Origin: Coprinellus micaceus
Lineage: Eukaryota; Basidiomycota; Agaricomycetes; Agaricales; Psathyrellaceae
Direction of reading: 5' to 3'
DNA length: 64,000 nt
Assembly (NCBI GenBank): GCA_951394405.1
Contig: OX596338.1
Location: forward strand, 3,038,001 to 3,102,000
In this document: in pieces, positions 37,901-48,497 of the stretch
How positions within the stretch are numbered: position 1 is the first letter of the stretch
Layout of the letters: every line of letters begins with the position of its first letter
The notes under the pieces: generated by a model
The model's input: only the letters and a program-made list of their open reading frames with translations
Databases searched by the model: none
Told to the model about the DNA's origin: nothing
Position numbers and translations under genes: made by a program

Positions 37901-39017
37901 GATTCCAAGGAAGCAAAAGTGGCGGAGCTGGTGCTCAAGTGCGTTTGGAAGCTGGCTCGCAACATTCCTCAGGACCTGGCAGACGCCCTCCTCGACCCAG
38001 TCGAACTCTTCCCAGCTGTGGAGCATTTCCTTCAGTCTGTACCCCCCAACGAGTGGAGGGCCCGGGCAACGAACAAGGTACCTTGCGGGGACATGCCTTT
38101 GAGGACGATCAAGGTCATCATTCAGCATGTCGTTGGTGAGTCCTGCCCGTGAATCAAACGTTCTTCGCCCTGTTGACCAGAAACCGTAACAGCCCACTAT
38201 GGAGAGGAGGTATACGAACTACTATCCGCATCTTTCGAGGACCCTTCTGCGACAATCGTCTACCCATATGTGTTCAGAATTTTGAACGCCGCTCCCAAGG
38301 CCAACGGAGGGCCACCCGCCGGACGGACCGGGGACGCTCCTCCGTCTGATAGATTTGCCTCTCGTCCCATCTCTCCAGCTTCCAGTCGACCGCGTTCCCC
38401 TCCGGAGACCGTATCTTCTATTAGGTCCAATCGCGAGTTTGCTAGTCACCGCACTGCCAGTCCAGCTTCTTCCTCGGCAAATGGACACCCAGCATACTCT
38501 CCTACAACGGAAGAGCCCGACCCAGACGCACAGCTGCTCACCATTATAAACCACATCTCCAGCGAGACGACTGGAGCGTTGCACAAGGAGGGCATCACGG
38601 AGTTGCACCATTTCTTAAAGGCACACCCTCACAAGCGACCTCGTGTGGAGAAGATGCTCGAGTCTACCGGGGCTGCGTTCCGGAAGTATATAAACCGTGC
38701 ACTCGCCAGTCGTGCTGCAGAAGATCAAGAAAGGGACATCGCCGTCACGGATACGCTAAACAGTCAGTCCCAGTCACCTTCACCTAGCATGTAGAGGAAA
38801 GCTGACGCTCCCGATAGAACTCGAGGCGAGGTCGGAGTCTGGGGCGCCAACCAGTCCGCGATCACCAACACGTCCGATGTCCAGGCCCGCGGAGACGAAC
38901 ACCCAAGATAAATTGTCCAGACTGCATGGCATCTTCCAGTACAACAGGTCGAGTACGGCGAGTACTGGGTCATCACAAGGGCATGCCAGGACATCGCACG
39001 ACCTGGGCTCTGCATGA
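31918..39017 (+). CDS. XMAP215/Dis1-family microtubule polymerase with five TOG domains
   Basis: The protein starts MDGPPPPEEDFSSLPIADRL. TOG1 (~31960-32760) contains the tubulin-contact loop HKNWKARVNGYESL. TOG2 (~32890-33640) begins near SAFQTAIKSSKWKERKEVLD. TOG3 (~33990-34770) has LNDLGDGNWKTRLAALEEM. TOG4 (~34880-35590) has ADAKSDAWKTKKEALEGLQ. TOG5 (~36000-36860) follows a Ser/Pro/Ala-rich basic linker and includes REPVRNRVSQIVRNLPKVYA. Another basic Ser/Pro/Arg-rich linker (RPSSPARGLRPTSPA) precedes a C-terminal helical domain (~37330-38760) and a tail ending SSQGHARTSHDLGSA. Family members bind tubulin dimers and speed plus-end growth at centrosomes or spindle poles and kinetochores. 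Total length is around 2,000 residues, close to human ch-TOG and much larger than yeast Stu2 or Alp14. Confidence 0.93.
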
Positions 39018-39294
39018 TTCTGTCGAGGTTCTGTGCTTTATATCCTGCTTGGTTTTCGTCGCTTTCTTGAGCATGTGTATTCTATTTATTCTCTCACATA
39101 CATACCTACCATAGAACGTTGAACCACGAATAATTTCGGTCGGTTTGCATGAAGGCTTGGTGTGAGTCCGGCAACTTGATGGTTGCCGGTTTGTTTCGCT
39201 GGGCGAATTGCGACAAACGGCATCAGCCTCGATACGTCTTCCCATCACTCCAACCCCACCTCCTGCCCCCAAACTTCTGCCCTCGACGTCGACC

Positions 39295-42058
39295 ATGTCG
39301 AAGCCACAAGAGAGCTCGTCGGGCTCCCCTGTGCCCTATGAGGCCGTCATGATGTTCTGGAAACTCGTCACCCAAATCTTCTTCAGAGAAATCCGGCCTC
39401 GGGGCGCCTTCAACATTCCTCGTACCGGTCCAGTCATCTTCGTTGCTGCTCCCCATAACAATCAGGTATACCATATCTCACTCTCGGGATCATAAGCTCA
39501 ATACCAGGCCATATAGTTCCTCGACCCACTGTTGCTCAGTCTCGAAGTATGGCGAGAGACGCATCGTTCCGTGAGGTTCCTCGCCGCCGCTAAAAGCATG
39601 CATAGGAAGGATGTTGGGTTTTTCATTAAGATGATGAACAGCAGTGAGTTTCAAGTCTACCAACGACTAATAGTACATTTACCGTGTTTCAAGTCCCTGT
39701 CGAACGCGCAGCAGATTCCGCCAAAGCCGGCCAAGGTCGTGTCTGGATTTCCGCAGACGACCCATGCCTCATACTCGGAGAGGGCACTCAGTTCACGAAA
39801 GATTTCTCTCCAAGGATGCAAATTCTACTCCCCAAATCCGTCAACTCCGCTGTTGCAGAAGTCAGTGAAGTTATATCCGATACCCAACTCAAGATAAAGC
39901 GCGAATTCGGCGGTGATTCTGGCAAGGGGACAAATCGTATCCGCGAGAAGGCAACTGAGTTGGAAAAGGGGGGTGTAAAGGGCTTGGACTACAAAATCAT
40001 GCCCTTCGTCGACCAAAGCGAGATGTACCGACACGTCTACCAAGCTCTCAAGAATGGAGGGAGCATTGGTATCTTCCCAGAGGGTCCGTGGCGCGAGTGT
40101 TTTGAGACTGGGATAACGAATTCACAGCTTTTTAGGTGGAAGCCATGATAGGACGGATCTCTTGCCCCTCAAGGCCGGAGTGTCCATTATGGCCCTTGGC
40201 GCGATGGCCAATGACCCCAACTGCCAAGTCAAGATTGTGCCAGTGGGACTCTCGTATTTCCATGCTCACAGGTTCCGATCGCGAGCAGTAGTGGAGTTTG
40301 GAAGTGCAATGGACGTGCCCCCTGAGTTTGTGGAGATGTTCAAGCAGGGAGGGACGCAAAAGAGGGAAGCAATCGCCAAGTTCCTCGACCTCATCTACAG
40401 CGGCTTGAGAACCGTTACTGTTCGGGCGCCTGACTATGATACACTCATGGTGGGTGATTTTATGCGAGAGCCGTTGCGCGTCTATTGACGCGCTCTCATA
40501 GCTCATCCAAGCTGTTCGACGTCTCTACAAGTCCCCTGCACAACATCTCACCCTGGGGCAAGTCGTGGAGCTCAACCGGAGATTGCTCGAAGGGTATAAC
40601 CATTTTAAAGACGAACCGCGCGTGCAGAAGTTGAGGAAAGACGTCCTAAAATACAATCGCCTAATCAGGGATCTTGGGCTTCGAGATCATCAGGTATGAA
40701 TTCCATCTCACCGTCTAACGCCGACACATTGCTCAGCTATGCCCTAGGTTCCCCGAGCCCAGAAGGCGAGCTGGAAGGCCCTTGGTCTCCTTACTTATCG
40801 TCTGGGGCTTCTTGCAGTCTGGACAGTTCTTGCACTGCCAGGAACCATTCTCAATGCTCCGATGTTCATCCTTGCCTCGATTATCTCGCGCAAGAAGGCC
40901 AAAGGTAGATACGCCTCTCGCGAAGTCCTATTCATAACTGACGTCGTTTCCTTGTCAGAGGCTCTTGCTGCATCATCGGTGAAGATTGCAGGACGTGACG
41001 TACTGGCGACATGGAAGGTTCTCATCGCCTTGGGTGTCACCCCTGTCCTCTACACCATCTACGCCATCATCGCGACTGTGATCGCTTACCGGGCCAACGC
41101 TCCTTTGAAGTGGCGTCTATTGACGCCATTCATCGTAGCCTCGATTTTACCTTTTGCAAACCTCGCAGCCCTCAAGTTTGGTGAAGCTGGAATGGACGTT
41201 GTCAAGTACGCAGTCGCCCTTCCAACTTTAAGCGCTCATGTGTCGCTGACGTCATCATGCACAGATCCTTGCCTCCCCTGATCGTTGCGCTTCTTCCCGG
41301 CCAGCAGCGCTACCTCGAGAGAGTCAAGACTCTCCGAGAAAATCTTGCCAACGAGCTCGCCTCGCTCATCAACGACTTTGGTCCTAAAATTTATGACGAC
41401 TTTGATGGAGTGCGTGTTTGGAGTTCTCACCTCGTCGTTCACAATGCTCATTTGGTCACCGTAGACGCGCATCGTCGGCCCCACTGCGAGTGTCCCATCC
41501 AATAGCCACAACTCTGGCCTTTTCAGGAGAAAGAGCAGTGTCGGGGCTGTCGACGCCCAAGGCCTCGGTCTGACTCACCCAATGACATGGCTCGATGAGC
41601 GCCTCTTTGGCTGGAGTCAGAGCTCTCGGCGCGGTACCAGCGTGTGGAGTGGAAGTGCTGCAGACGACGCGAGTCGCATGGCTAGCCGTGTTGGCTCGCC
41701 CGACATCTCTGATGATGAAGACGCTGGTGACTACGATAACGTCGTCGGCGTTATCGACGACCACCATCTCTCTGCCGTTAAGAGTCGCAGCCGCAACAGC
41801 TCTTTTGCTGACCTCCAGCGCCTGCGTATGGCGGGACTCTCCTCCTCCAAACCTCCAGTACAGTCTACCACCACCGGTGTTGCTGAACACGACGATTCGA
41901 ACCTGATCGCACGAAATGCCCATAGCCCACACGCTCGTCGGATGAGCCTGACTGATGCTGTACCTGTAGAGCGAATTGCGGCGCTGGACAGGCAAGAACC
42001 GTTCAATGAGGCAACCCAGGACCTGAACGAAGAGATTTCTCACACCAAAAGCTCGTAG
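39295..42058 (+). CDS. Glycerol-3-phosphate/DHAP acyltransferase of the Gpt2/Sct1 family
   Basis: The protein starts MSKPQESSSGSPVPYEAVMM. The first acyltransferase motif, APHNNQFLDP, is in the Sct1/Gpt2 form (H-x5-D). It is followed by RFLAAAKSMHRKDVGFF. Later blocks include KNGGSIGIFPEGGSHDRTDL (motif III, split by an intron) and VKIVPVGLSYFHAHRFRSRA (motif IV). Two to four C-terminal TM spans follow (LLTYRLGLLAVWTVLALPG; LIALGVTPVLYTIYAIIATV; LLTPFIVASILPFANLA). The tail is long, acidic and Ser-rich, typical of the fungal enzymes and their phosphorylation sites. The enzyme makes lysophosphatidate in the ER, the first step of glycerolipid synthesis. The gene is tandem with XMAP215 (277-bp gap) and convergent with MetAP1. 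Confidence 0.93.
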
Positions 42059-42223
42059 TTTACGAAACGCTTCATTCACTTCATGTCCCCCCTCATTCAT
42101 TTGTACAGACATTTCCTTTCCACCCTTAACGTGTTGTGACATTTATCTCGAGGTTGCTCCTTCCAGAAGCCTGCTTTTGTGGGACTGAGATTACCCTATA
42201 TACTCTTCGTAGTACATCTGTAT

Positions 42224-42247
42224 GGGACTACACATATCTGTAGTCCC
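42224..42247. repeat. Perfect 9-bp inverted repeat with 6-nt loop
   Basis: Arms GGGACTACA (42224-42232) and TGTAGTCCC (42239-42247) flank the loop CATATC. The hairpin lies in the 266-bp gap between the convergent acyltransferase and MetAP1 genes. It would form in both 3'UTRs if they overlap. Confidence 0.7.
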
Positions 42248-42324
42248 TTCGTCCTTGGATAGTCGTATATGATTCAGCACGGGCTCTAGTATATATGTAC
42301 CTGCCCACTCCAGCGTTCAAGCAT

Positions 42325-44420
42325 CTACCAATGACCGGAAGCCTTGTGAGCAGTATGCCTAGGTCCCCATGTGAGGATTTCGACCCCAGTCTCCGTTACC
42401 CTAACATCATCGAGTCAGCGACAATCTCAGGAGAGAGGGAAATAACGCACAAAAGGGTGTCTTCGAACTGGGCACTCCTCCTTCCATCGACGGTAGTCGC
42501 GGTCCAGCCATCGGGCCAATGGACGTCTCCCCAATTGGGACCCAAGTTAATCATCTAGATAATGGGTATGAGCGCCGAAACTTCTATGGTATGTTCTCAA
42601 GTTGATTTCCACTCACCGGCTCAATGGTAAATACCTGTTATATGGGGGTTGAAACCGTTAGTTCTCTCATCCACACACTCGGCTACGAAATTAACGGGAG
42701 ATTCACCTGACCAGCCTTCATGGAACCCGGAGTCTTATTCTTGGCGTAGTGGGGGATGTTGGGAGCGGTGTGGAAGAGGTCATTAACCCCATGCCCAGTG
42801 TACGTTCGCACGACTGAACAATCAGCCGCTTTGGCAATAGGTTCACTGGAAGGGTCAGGAACATGAGGCGTAAGTTATATAAGTTATGTGTGATTGATCG
42901 ACGGGCGTTTCATCTTTGGAACCGCTTTTGGGGACGGGAAACTTACATGGCCTTTCCGAGATCCCTGAACAAAGCACCGGGCTTGCATATTTTGATAGCG
43001 GCGTCCAGGCACTCTTGTGTAACGCGGATAAGTTTGGCGGACTCGTCATCGATCTTTCCCACAGGATAGGTCTCGTTCAGGTCGGCGTGGAATCCTGAAC
43101 AGGAAGAAGTGAAGAAGAAAAAGGACACGGTTAAGACGGAGTGGCCTTCGAGACTTGACCTGGAATGGGCGTACCGTCGTAATACAGACTGACATCTAGG
43201 GACTAGGTTAGGTATGATGTCAACGGCGCCTGAAAGGTATAACCACGAACCAATGTTAATGATGTCGCCCTCTTTGAGCGGGCGCTTGTCCGGTATACCA
43301 TGGCAGATGACCTCGTTGATGGACCTAACATCGTCGTAGAAGGAAGCGTGTATACGATTGAGAATGTAGGCGGTGGAGCAACCAAAACGGCGACTAACGT
43401 GCAAACTGATTTGGGAAAGTTCCGGTAGTTCAAGGGCGAGGGGTACGCGTTACGTTCGATGGTCGCGTTGTGGACGATCTCGTCAATCTCGTCGGTCGTA
43501 ATACCAGGGCGAACCGCAGCAGCGGCGAGATCCAACACCTCTCGACCCAGCTAAAGAAAAATAATGCCAAATGGTTGGGTGTGTTAGTTAGTTGGACGAG
43601 ATCCCGTCCATTCCGGGGGTGGAGATAGGACATTTAGCGTGTATTTACGCACCTTGCAAGCATGCCTCATCTTCTCTTGCTCCTCCAACGACAAGATCCG
43701 TCCAGGCTGACCCCCCGCTTTGATTTCAGACAGTGGTTTGCCTGCAGTAGCGCCGCCACAAGCGTTAATTTTTGGCGTTTTGTTCGGTCGCGAGAACGAG
43801 GAAAAGGAAAAGGATCTTACCCGTCTTGTGGTAGTCTGGGAGGGGGATGTGGTCTGGAATCCGCCGCCTAGGCGAGAGTGGGTACCATGGGTGCAGCGAG
43901 CCGGTAAATTGGTTGTTGGGGAAGGGGTTGTACACGCCCTCTGTGTGGAATAAATCGAGATCGCAATGCTTCAGTGAATGTTTCGGGGAGTAGATGGGGC
44001 GTTGGGTGCGCACCGGGAAGGACGGATAGTGCTGCGCCGCCGGACTTGGCGAGGTCGTGAATGATTTTGTGCGTTTTCTGTGAGGAAGCATCGGGAATTC
44101 CGGTTATTCAATAGCTCAAGGTAACATGTCGCGTATTTCGCGCACCCCTGCGTGTTAGAGATCAGCTAGGCGTTTGGTTTCATCGCCGATAGAGAGACGT
44201 ACATCCGGCTTTGAAGCATGCCTGCCCACAGAAGAACGAGCCCCGTATTCCGAGCCTACGGGCTGTAATCAGCGGCTAGCGCCAGCCCGACGCACTTGGG
44301 GTCGACGTACTTGTTACAGGTAGGACATTCTAGCTTTGACGGGGGATTGCCGTTGAGGCACGACGAGCTCTGGCAGAGAACGACCTTGGTGTCGTCGGTG
44401 GTGGCGACTGCGGAGGACAT
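42325..44420 (-). CDS. MAP1: Methionine aminopeptidase 1 with N-terminal zinc finger
   Basis: The first exon (44311-44420) starts [20 protein letters not shown] and supplies a ribosome-associated Cys finger: CQSSSCLN ... ECPTCNK, then [16 protein letters not shown]. The next exons are 44203-44255, a 2-nt exon 44146-44147, 44014-44077 and 43821-43940. [20 protein letters not shown] and the catalytic domain follow. Metal ligands are visible: both Asp in [16 protein letters not shown], His in TGHGVND, Glu in FTIEPM and Glu in QFEDTLL. The protein ends [14 protein letters not shown]. The enzyme removes initiator Met co-translationally in the cytosol. The 2-nt exon is the outstanding oddity: it supplies two bases of the Trp codon before KTHK and restores frame (110+53+2 nt = 55 codons). 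Confidence 0.95.
44146..44147 (-). other. 2-nt internal microexon (GG) of MetAP1
   Basis: Minus strand: intron A (44148-44202) runs GTACGT...CTAACACGCAG. Then GG. Then intron B (44078-44145) runs GTGCGC...CTTCCTCACAG. The bordering exons supply T (before) and AAA ACG CAC AAA (after), giving TGG AAA ACG CAC = WKTH. Both introns have good ends and plausible branch sites. Confidence 0.72.
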
Positions 44421-44979
44421 GATGATGATCTAAAGTCAAGTCAAAGGCCAAGAAGTTCGCAACCGAAAAAGATGGCGCGCGCGTGATGGGACCTTCTCGA
44501 GTCTGCGGCCTCAAATAGACGCCAAACGGACTTACTACAATCGTTTTGCTTCCTTTCCATCTTACTTTTTAGCGATTGTCAGCCGAGGAACTGCAGTAGG
44601 CACATGGAGAATTATGATGGTCCGACGATGATTAGCGTACTGGATGGGGACAAGTGTATGGCTGAGAGAGAGAAAATGGATACATGGTGGCAAGCGACAG
44701 GCCTGCTGGGAGGTATTATATGCAGCGTGAATCAGTGGTATGGATAACATGAACAGAGGAGAGTGATAACGAAATTTAAGTTAATGTGCAACAATGACCA
44801 GGGGGATAAAAACACGAAAGCAGTATAAGGATCTATAGGTATTAGTAGAAGCAGCAATGCGAAGATGAAGAAAGCAGTACGATACAAGACAGCAAACAGG
44901 GGGGCCAGGGGCGTTTTTGCGTGGACTCGGGGGGTAACCTGGCAAAATAAAAGAGGATGGGGAAGCGAATAGCTGGGGA
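44421..44979. other. Intergenic: MetAP1 promoter and 3' flank of the next gene
   Basis: A 559-bp spacer between two minus-strand genes. It is AT-richer in the middle. No feature was recognised. Confidence 0.5.
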
Positions 44980-45597
44980 TTAGCACGGAACGAATTGGTG
45001 CATATACGAGGCTTTAGTGTCGTTGCAGGCCCTTCGGAGGGCCTTGTAATGTGCAGCGCCGAATATTTCTGTGAGATTTGCTTCGTGGGCGTTGACCCAG
45101 GCCACTGGGGGAAGACCTCGGATTGTGCGGTGAACCCCGTCGCTTTCGCGCTCCTCGAAAGTGATGGTGACAACGCCGGTCAAGAGACATTGCATGAGGT
45201 AGAGGATATCGTTGATGGGATTGCATATTTTTCTGACCGAGTCGAAGATGTCGCTGTGGAAGACCATCTCCCACTGGACTCTGCGGTCAGGCGTAAAGAA
45301 CGAGCTTGCGTGGACAGGGAGGCACAGTCTTAGTTTGGGGCCTGCAGGAAGGCCGACAGAGGAACGCCATATTGAGGAGGTTTCGACTGAAAAGAGCAGG
45401 CGAGGGTCGGGCACAGAAGACTCTGTCCAGTTGTGCTGCTGGATCAGCTGCTGCTTCAGCGCGTGGAACCAGCGGTGGGCCCGCGCGTAGGTCGCCCCCA
45501 GGGCCTCTGCGGTCGTGAGCGGGATGTGGGTGCGCTGGGCCCAAGCGTCCATGTTGGGGATTGCGCTCGAGAAAACGACCTCCGTGCTGGCTGGCAT
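44980..45597 (-). CDS. Hypothetical protein, single exon
   Basis: This is an uninterrupted 205-codon frame starting MPASTEVVFSSAIPNMDAWA and ending KASYMHQFVPC. Composition is that of a globular soluble protein, with no signal peptide, TM segment or low complexity. Features include an N-terminal segment with a repeated Ala/Trp/His-rich helix (TYARAHRWFHALKQQLIQQ). The middle segment is strand-rich (LRLCLPVHASSFFTPDRRVQ) and is followed by a His/Glu-containing C-terminal helix. I do not recognise the family. The absence of introns is unusual here, where nearly every other gene is split. It is divergent from the eIF2B-alpha gene with a 396-bp spacer. Confidence 0.65.
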   Translation of the reverse strand: MPASTEVVFSSAIPNMDAWAQRTHIPLTTAEALGATYARAHRWFHALKQQLIQQHNWTESSVPDPRLLFSVETSSIWRSSVGLPAGPKLRLCLPVHASSFFTPDRRVQWEMVFHSDIFDSVRKICNPINDILYLMQCLLTGVVTITFEERESDGVHRTIRGLPPVAWVNAHEANLTEIFGAAHYKALRRACNDTKASYMHQFVPC

Positions 45598-45993
45598 GGC
45601 GGTGGGTGGGGGAGGTAATGGGAGATTTTTGAAATGGTGTCGCTGCTATAAAATGGGTGAGAACAAGGGCGAGAATACGGGGCTATCAAACTGACAAACG
45701 GGGGCCAGGAGCGACGGCGACGAGGACAACGAGGAGGACAACGGACAAGGGAGTCGGGAGCAGTGGGCGGGCAGAGGCTGCGGGATCAGAGCAAGAAGGA
45801 CTGGAGAGGCCTTGGGTATTTGTAGGCCGAACAATAAATTGGGCCATAGGCGTCGGTCGAAAATACACGTGTAACAGCCATCAAACTTCTCACACAGAGA
45901 TCTCGTCCAAGCCTCTGCCCGTCGCCACAGACCGCGTTGCCATCGTCGTCGCCGTCCAGCTCCGTCCATATCCCCTCTTGACCTCCATCACCC
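45598..45993. promoter_or_regulatory. Divergent promoter region, hypothetical gene and GCN3
   Basis: A 396-bp head-to-head spacer. It must hold both promoters. No distinct element was recognised. Confidence 0.45.
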
Positions 45994-47473
45994 ATGTTCG
46001 ATATCCACAACGCCTTCCGCAGGGCTCTCCAAAACCCACAGGTACGTCAACCCCCACCCCCCACAGCCAGAGCTTCATCCTTTTAGATCGCCTATCCCCT
46101 CGCAGCTATCATCGCCCTCACAGAGCTCATCGAGAACTCCGATGGTGCGCCAGTCGTTCTCGTCCAGTCCAGAGGGCTCCCATAGACCAGTCGTCGATCA
46201 GCCGGCACCATGTTCGAGCTCGTCAACGCCCTCCACGAGGGCGCAAAATCCCTCCAGTCCCAGGTCGCAAATCCAATCGGCGTCGATGCTGGCTGCGAGC
46301 TCTTCATCGCATTCGTGACCCTGTTTCCCCATGACTCCGCTGTGCGCCTCTCTCTGTCCAATCGCAGACCGAATCACTCACCGCACTGCCGCCATAGAGC
46401 TTCACCGATCTCAAACAGGAGCTTATTCTCCAGGGACGCAAATACGCAGAGGAAGCCTTGACTTATCGCAACAAAATCGCAGAGTTGGCAGTGGGGTTTA
46501 TAAAGGATGGTTCAGTCGTAAGCTCGGGTTGCACGACTCCTTTGTTCCACATCTGACTCGAATCATGCCAGATCCTCACGCACTCGTATTCGCGCGTGGT
46601 TATGCAGACTCTGCTGCTTGCTCACAGCTGCAAACGGATATCGGGTACGTCTACCCGCACACCGTTCCCCCCGACGCACATGTCTCAACTATCTCGTATC
46701 TAGTCTTCGTGGCAGAAGCCCGTCCTCGAGGCCTCGGGTTCGTTCATATCTCTCAACTGCGTTTCCTGGCGGCAGGCTCACAACGATTGACATTAACCTA
46801 TATAGCTTGAAAACAGCCGAAGCCCTGATTGCTGCTGGGGTGCCGTGTACTGTCGTCCTCGACTCAGCGGTGGCCTACGTCATGGACAAGGTCGACTTCG
46901 TTCTCGTTGGGTCGGAGGCTGTTGTCGAGAGTGGAGGACTCGTCAACGCAGTGGGCAGTAATCAGATTGCCATCATCGCTCGCGCGGCCAAAAAGCCCTT
47001 CTATGCCCTTGCGGAAAGGTGAGTACAGCCGCGCGCACGGTTTCATCGATAAACTCCCATTCATCTCACACCGTCGCGCCCTCAGCTACAAATTCCATCG
47101 TCTCTTCCCGCTATCGCAGTACGATCTGCCAAGTCACAACTCCAAAATTCTTTCATTTTCATCTCCTCCTCGGCCAGCGCGTTCCGCCTCGATCAGCAGA
47201 CCGTCCAAGGATTCACAAAGTACCGCCGAACCAACAGCGGAAGATGTGGCAACGGAGTTGGCTCCCACTCGGGTCACCCAAGAACAAATCTCGGAAAACA
47301 ATCCTCATGTAGATTACACCAGGTATGGCTACAGCATATCCTTTCACTGGCTCATTCCCCGTATCTAAGCTCGTATCTGCAGGCCAGATTTAATTTCCCT
47401 CGTCTTCTCGGACGTTGGGAGTTTGACGCCAGAGGGCGTCAGCCAATATCTCGTTGGCATGTTCGCTGGATAA
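45994..47473 (+). CDS. GCN3: Translation initiation factor eIF2B subunit alpha (Gcn3)
   Basis: The start is MFDIHNAFRRALQNPQ, followed by IAYPLAAIIALTELIENSDA. Short exons then give FELVNALHEGAKSLQSQVAN, PIGVDAGCELFIAFVTLFPH, ELILQGRKYAEEALTYRNKI and ILTHSYSRVVMQTLL. After VYVTEARPRGLG, the long exon LKTAEALIAAGVPCTVVLDS to FVLVGSEAVVESGGLVNAVG is the conserved eIF2B alpha/beta/delta core. The C-terminus (VDYTRPDLISLVFSDVGSLT, then PEGVSQYLVGMFAG) is diagnostic. The alpha subunit senses phosphorylated eIF2 and inhibits GDP/GTP exchange in the integrated stress response. A Ser/Pro-rich insertion of about 60 residues sits between FHRLFPLSQYDLP and the C-terminal block. Confidence 0.95.
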
Positions 47474-47677
47474 TCCCCCCGAACTTCGGCGCCTATTATA
47501 ACAATTAAATGTATGAATTTAACTTTGTGAGTCTTAGTTTCCCAAGCCTCCCTCTGCCTCCAGTTGCGATTGACGCGATTAACTGATTATCTTCCCTTGC
47601 TCTCCGCACCCCACGCGATAACTCCAGACCTACTCACTGTATCCGTCATACCACGCACCTGAAGAAATGAGATACCA

Positions 47678-48497
47678 ATGCGTCATTTCCGACGCAAATG
47701 CTACCACAACTGTATAGATGAAGGCCGCTGCCTGCAATTTCTTTTGTACTACCTGATCCACGCCAATCCTACAGTCCGGCGATTATTTCTGGCCAACGAT
47801 CCGGCTCGCCTTCTCGGATAGGGAATGAAAGGGGTAGGCATTGAGCTGATTGGGGATTAGGGAGGAGAAGGAGTCCCTCGCTACGTTCCCGCACCTCCGC
47901 GATCTCCTCCAACCGAAACTGAGGCTATCGAGGCCGTCTTACAGAGACTCCCAGACAACCGCACATGACGATAAGTCATCAAGACACGCGCCTTGAGCCA
48001 ATCGATCCCATCTCTCTCTGGAGATACCGTGCACTTCTCTTTCTACTTCGAAGATAGGCCAGATCAATGGTGAGCACGCTCCTTGTGCCGTATGTTTGGG
48101 TTTTTAGAGTTTTGACCCAGTAGCTGACAACCATTGAAGGTGGCGAGAGACGATGAGATCTAGACGATGTTGGCGCAAACCCATTTCGGCATCAGTAACC
48201 GCCTCCAAAGCAGAAACAGGTGTAGTCTTCTTTCATACATTGATACGTTCCTTACTCGCGCAGAAGAAACGGTCCGAAGGGTATCTGAAGATCATTCCCG
48301 TCGAATTGGCGGTTCGGATGCATCGCTGCGGGACAAGTTCGATGCGATGTATTTAATCCATCGCATATTCTCGACGAGACGTCCGTTAGACCAATCCCAG
48401 AGTCCTTCTCGCAGACGCCTTTCTCGCTCTCCAAGACTTTCCACTCGCAATCCCCTTCGCCCCGTCCAATTCCGACCCCTCCCCTCCGAACGATATG
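47678..48497 (+). pseudogene. Decayed-looking reading frame of unknown family
   Basis: One frame from the ATG at 47678 runs 131 codons with protein-like stretches (RRKCYHNCIDEGRCLQFLLY; HANPTVRRLFLANDPARLLG; PRYVPAPPRSPPTETEAIEA; IPSLSGDTVHFSFYFEDRPD). It is interrupted by four in-frame stops at 47819, 47858, 47966 and 47972. Each stop is one C-to-T change from a Gln or Arg codon. After a possible intron, a second stretch (TMLAQTHFGISNRLQSRNRC, AMYLIHRIF) lies in another frame behind a further TAG at 48161. I do not recognise the family. It could be a pseudogene, or a gene whose introns I failed to place, though the donors needed to splice around these stops are missing. Confidence 0.4.
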
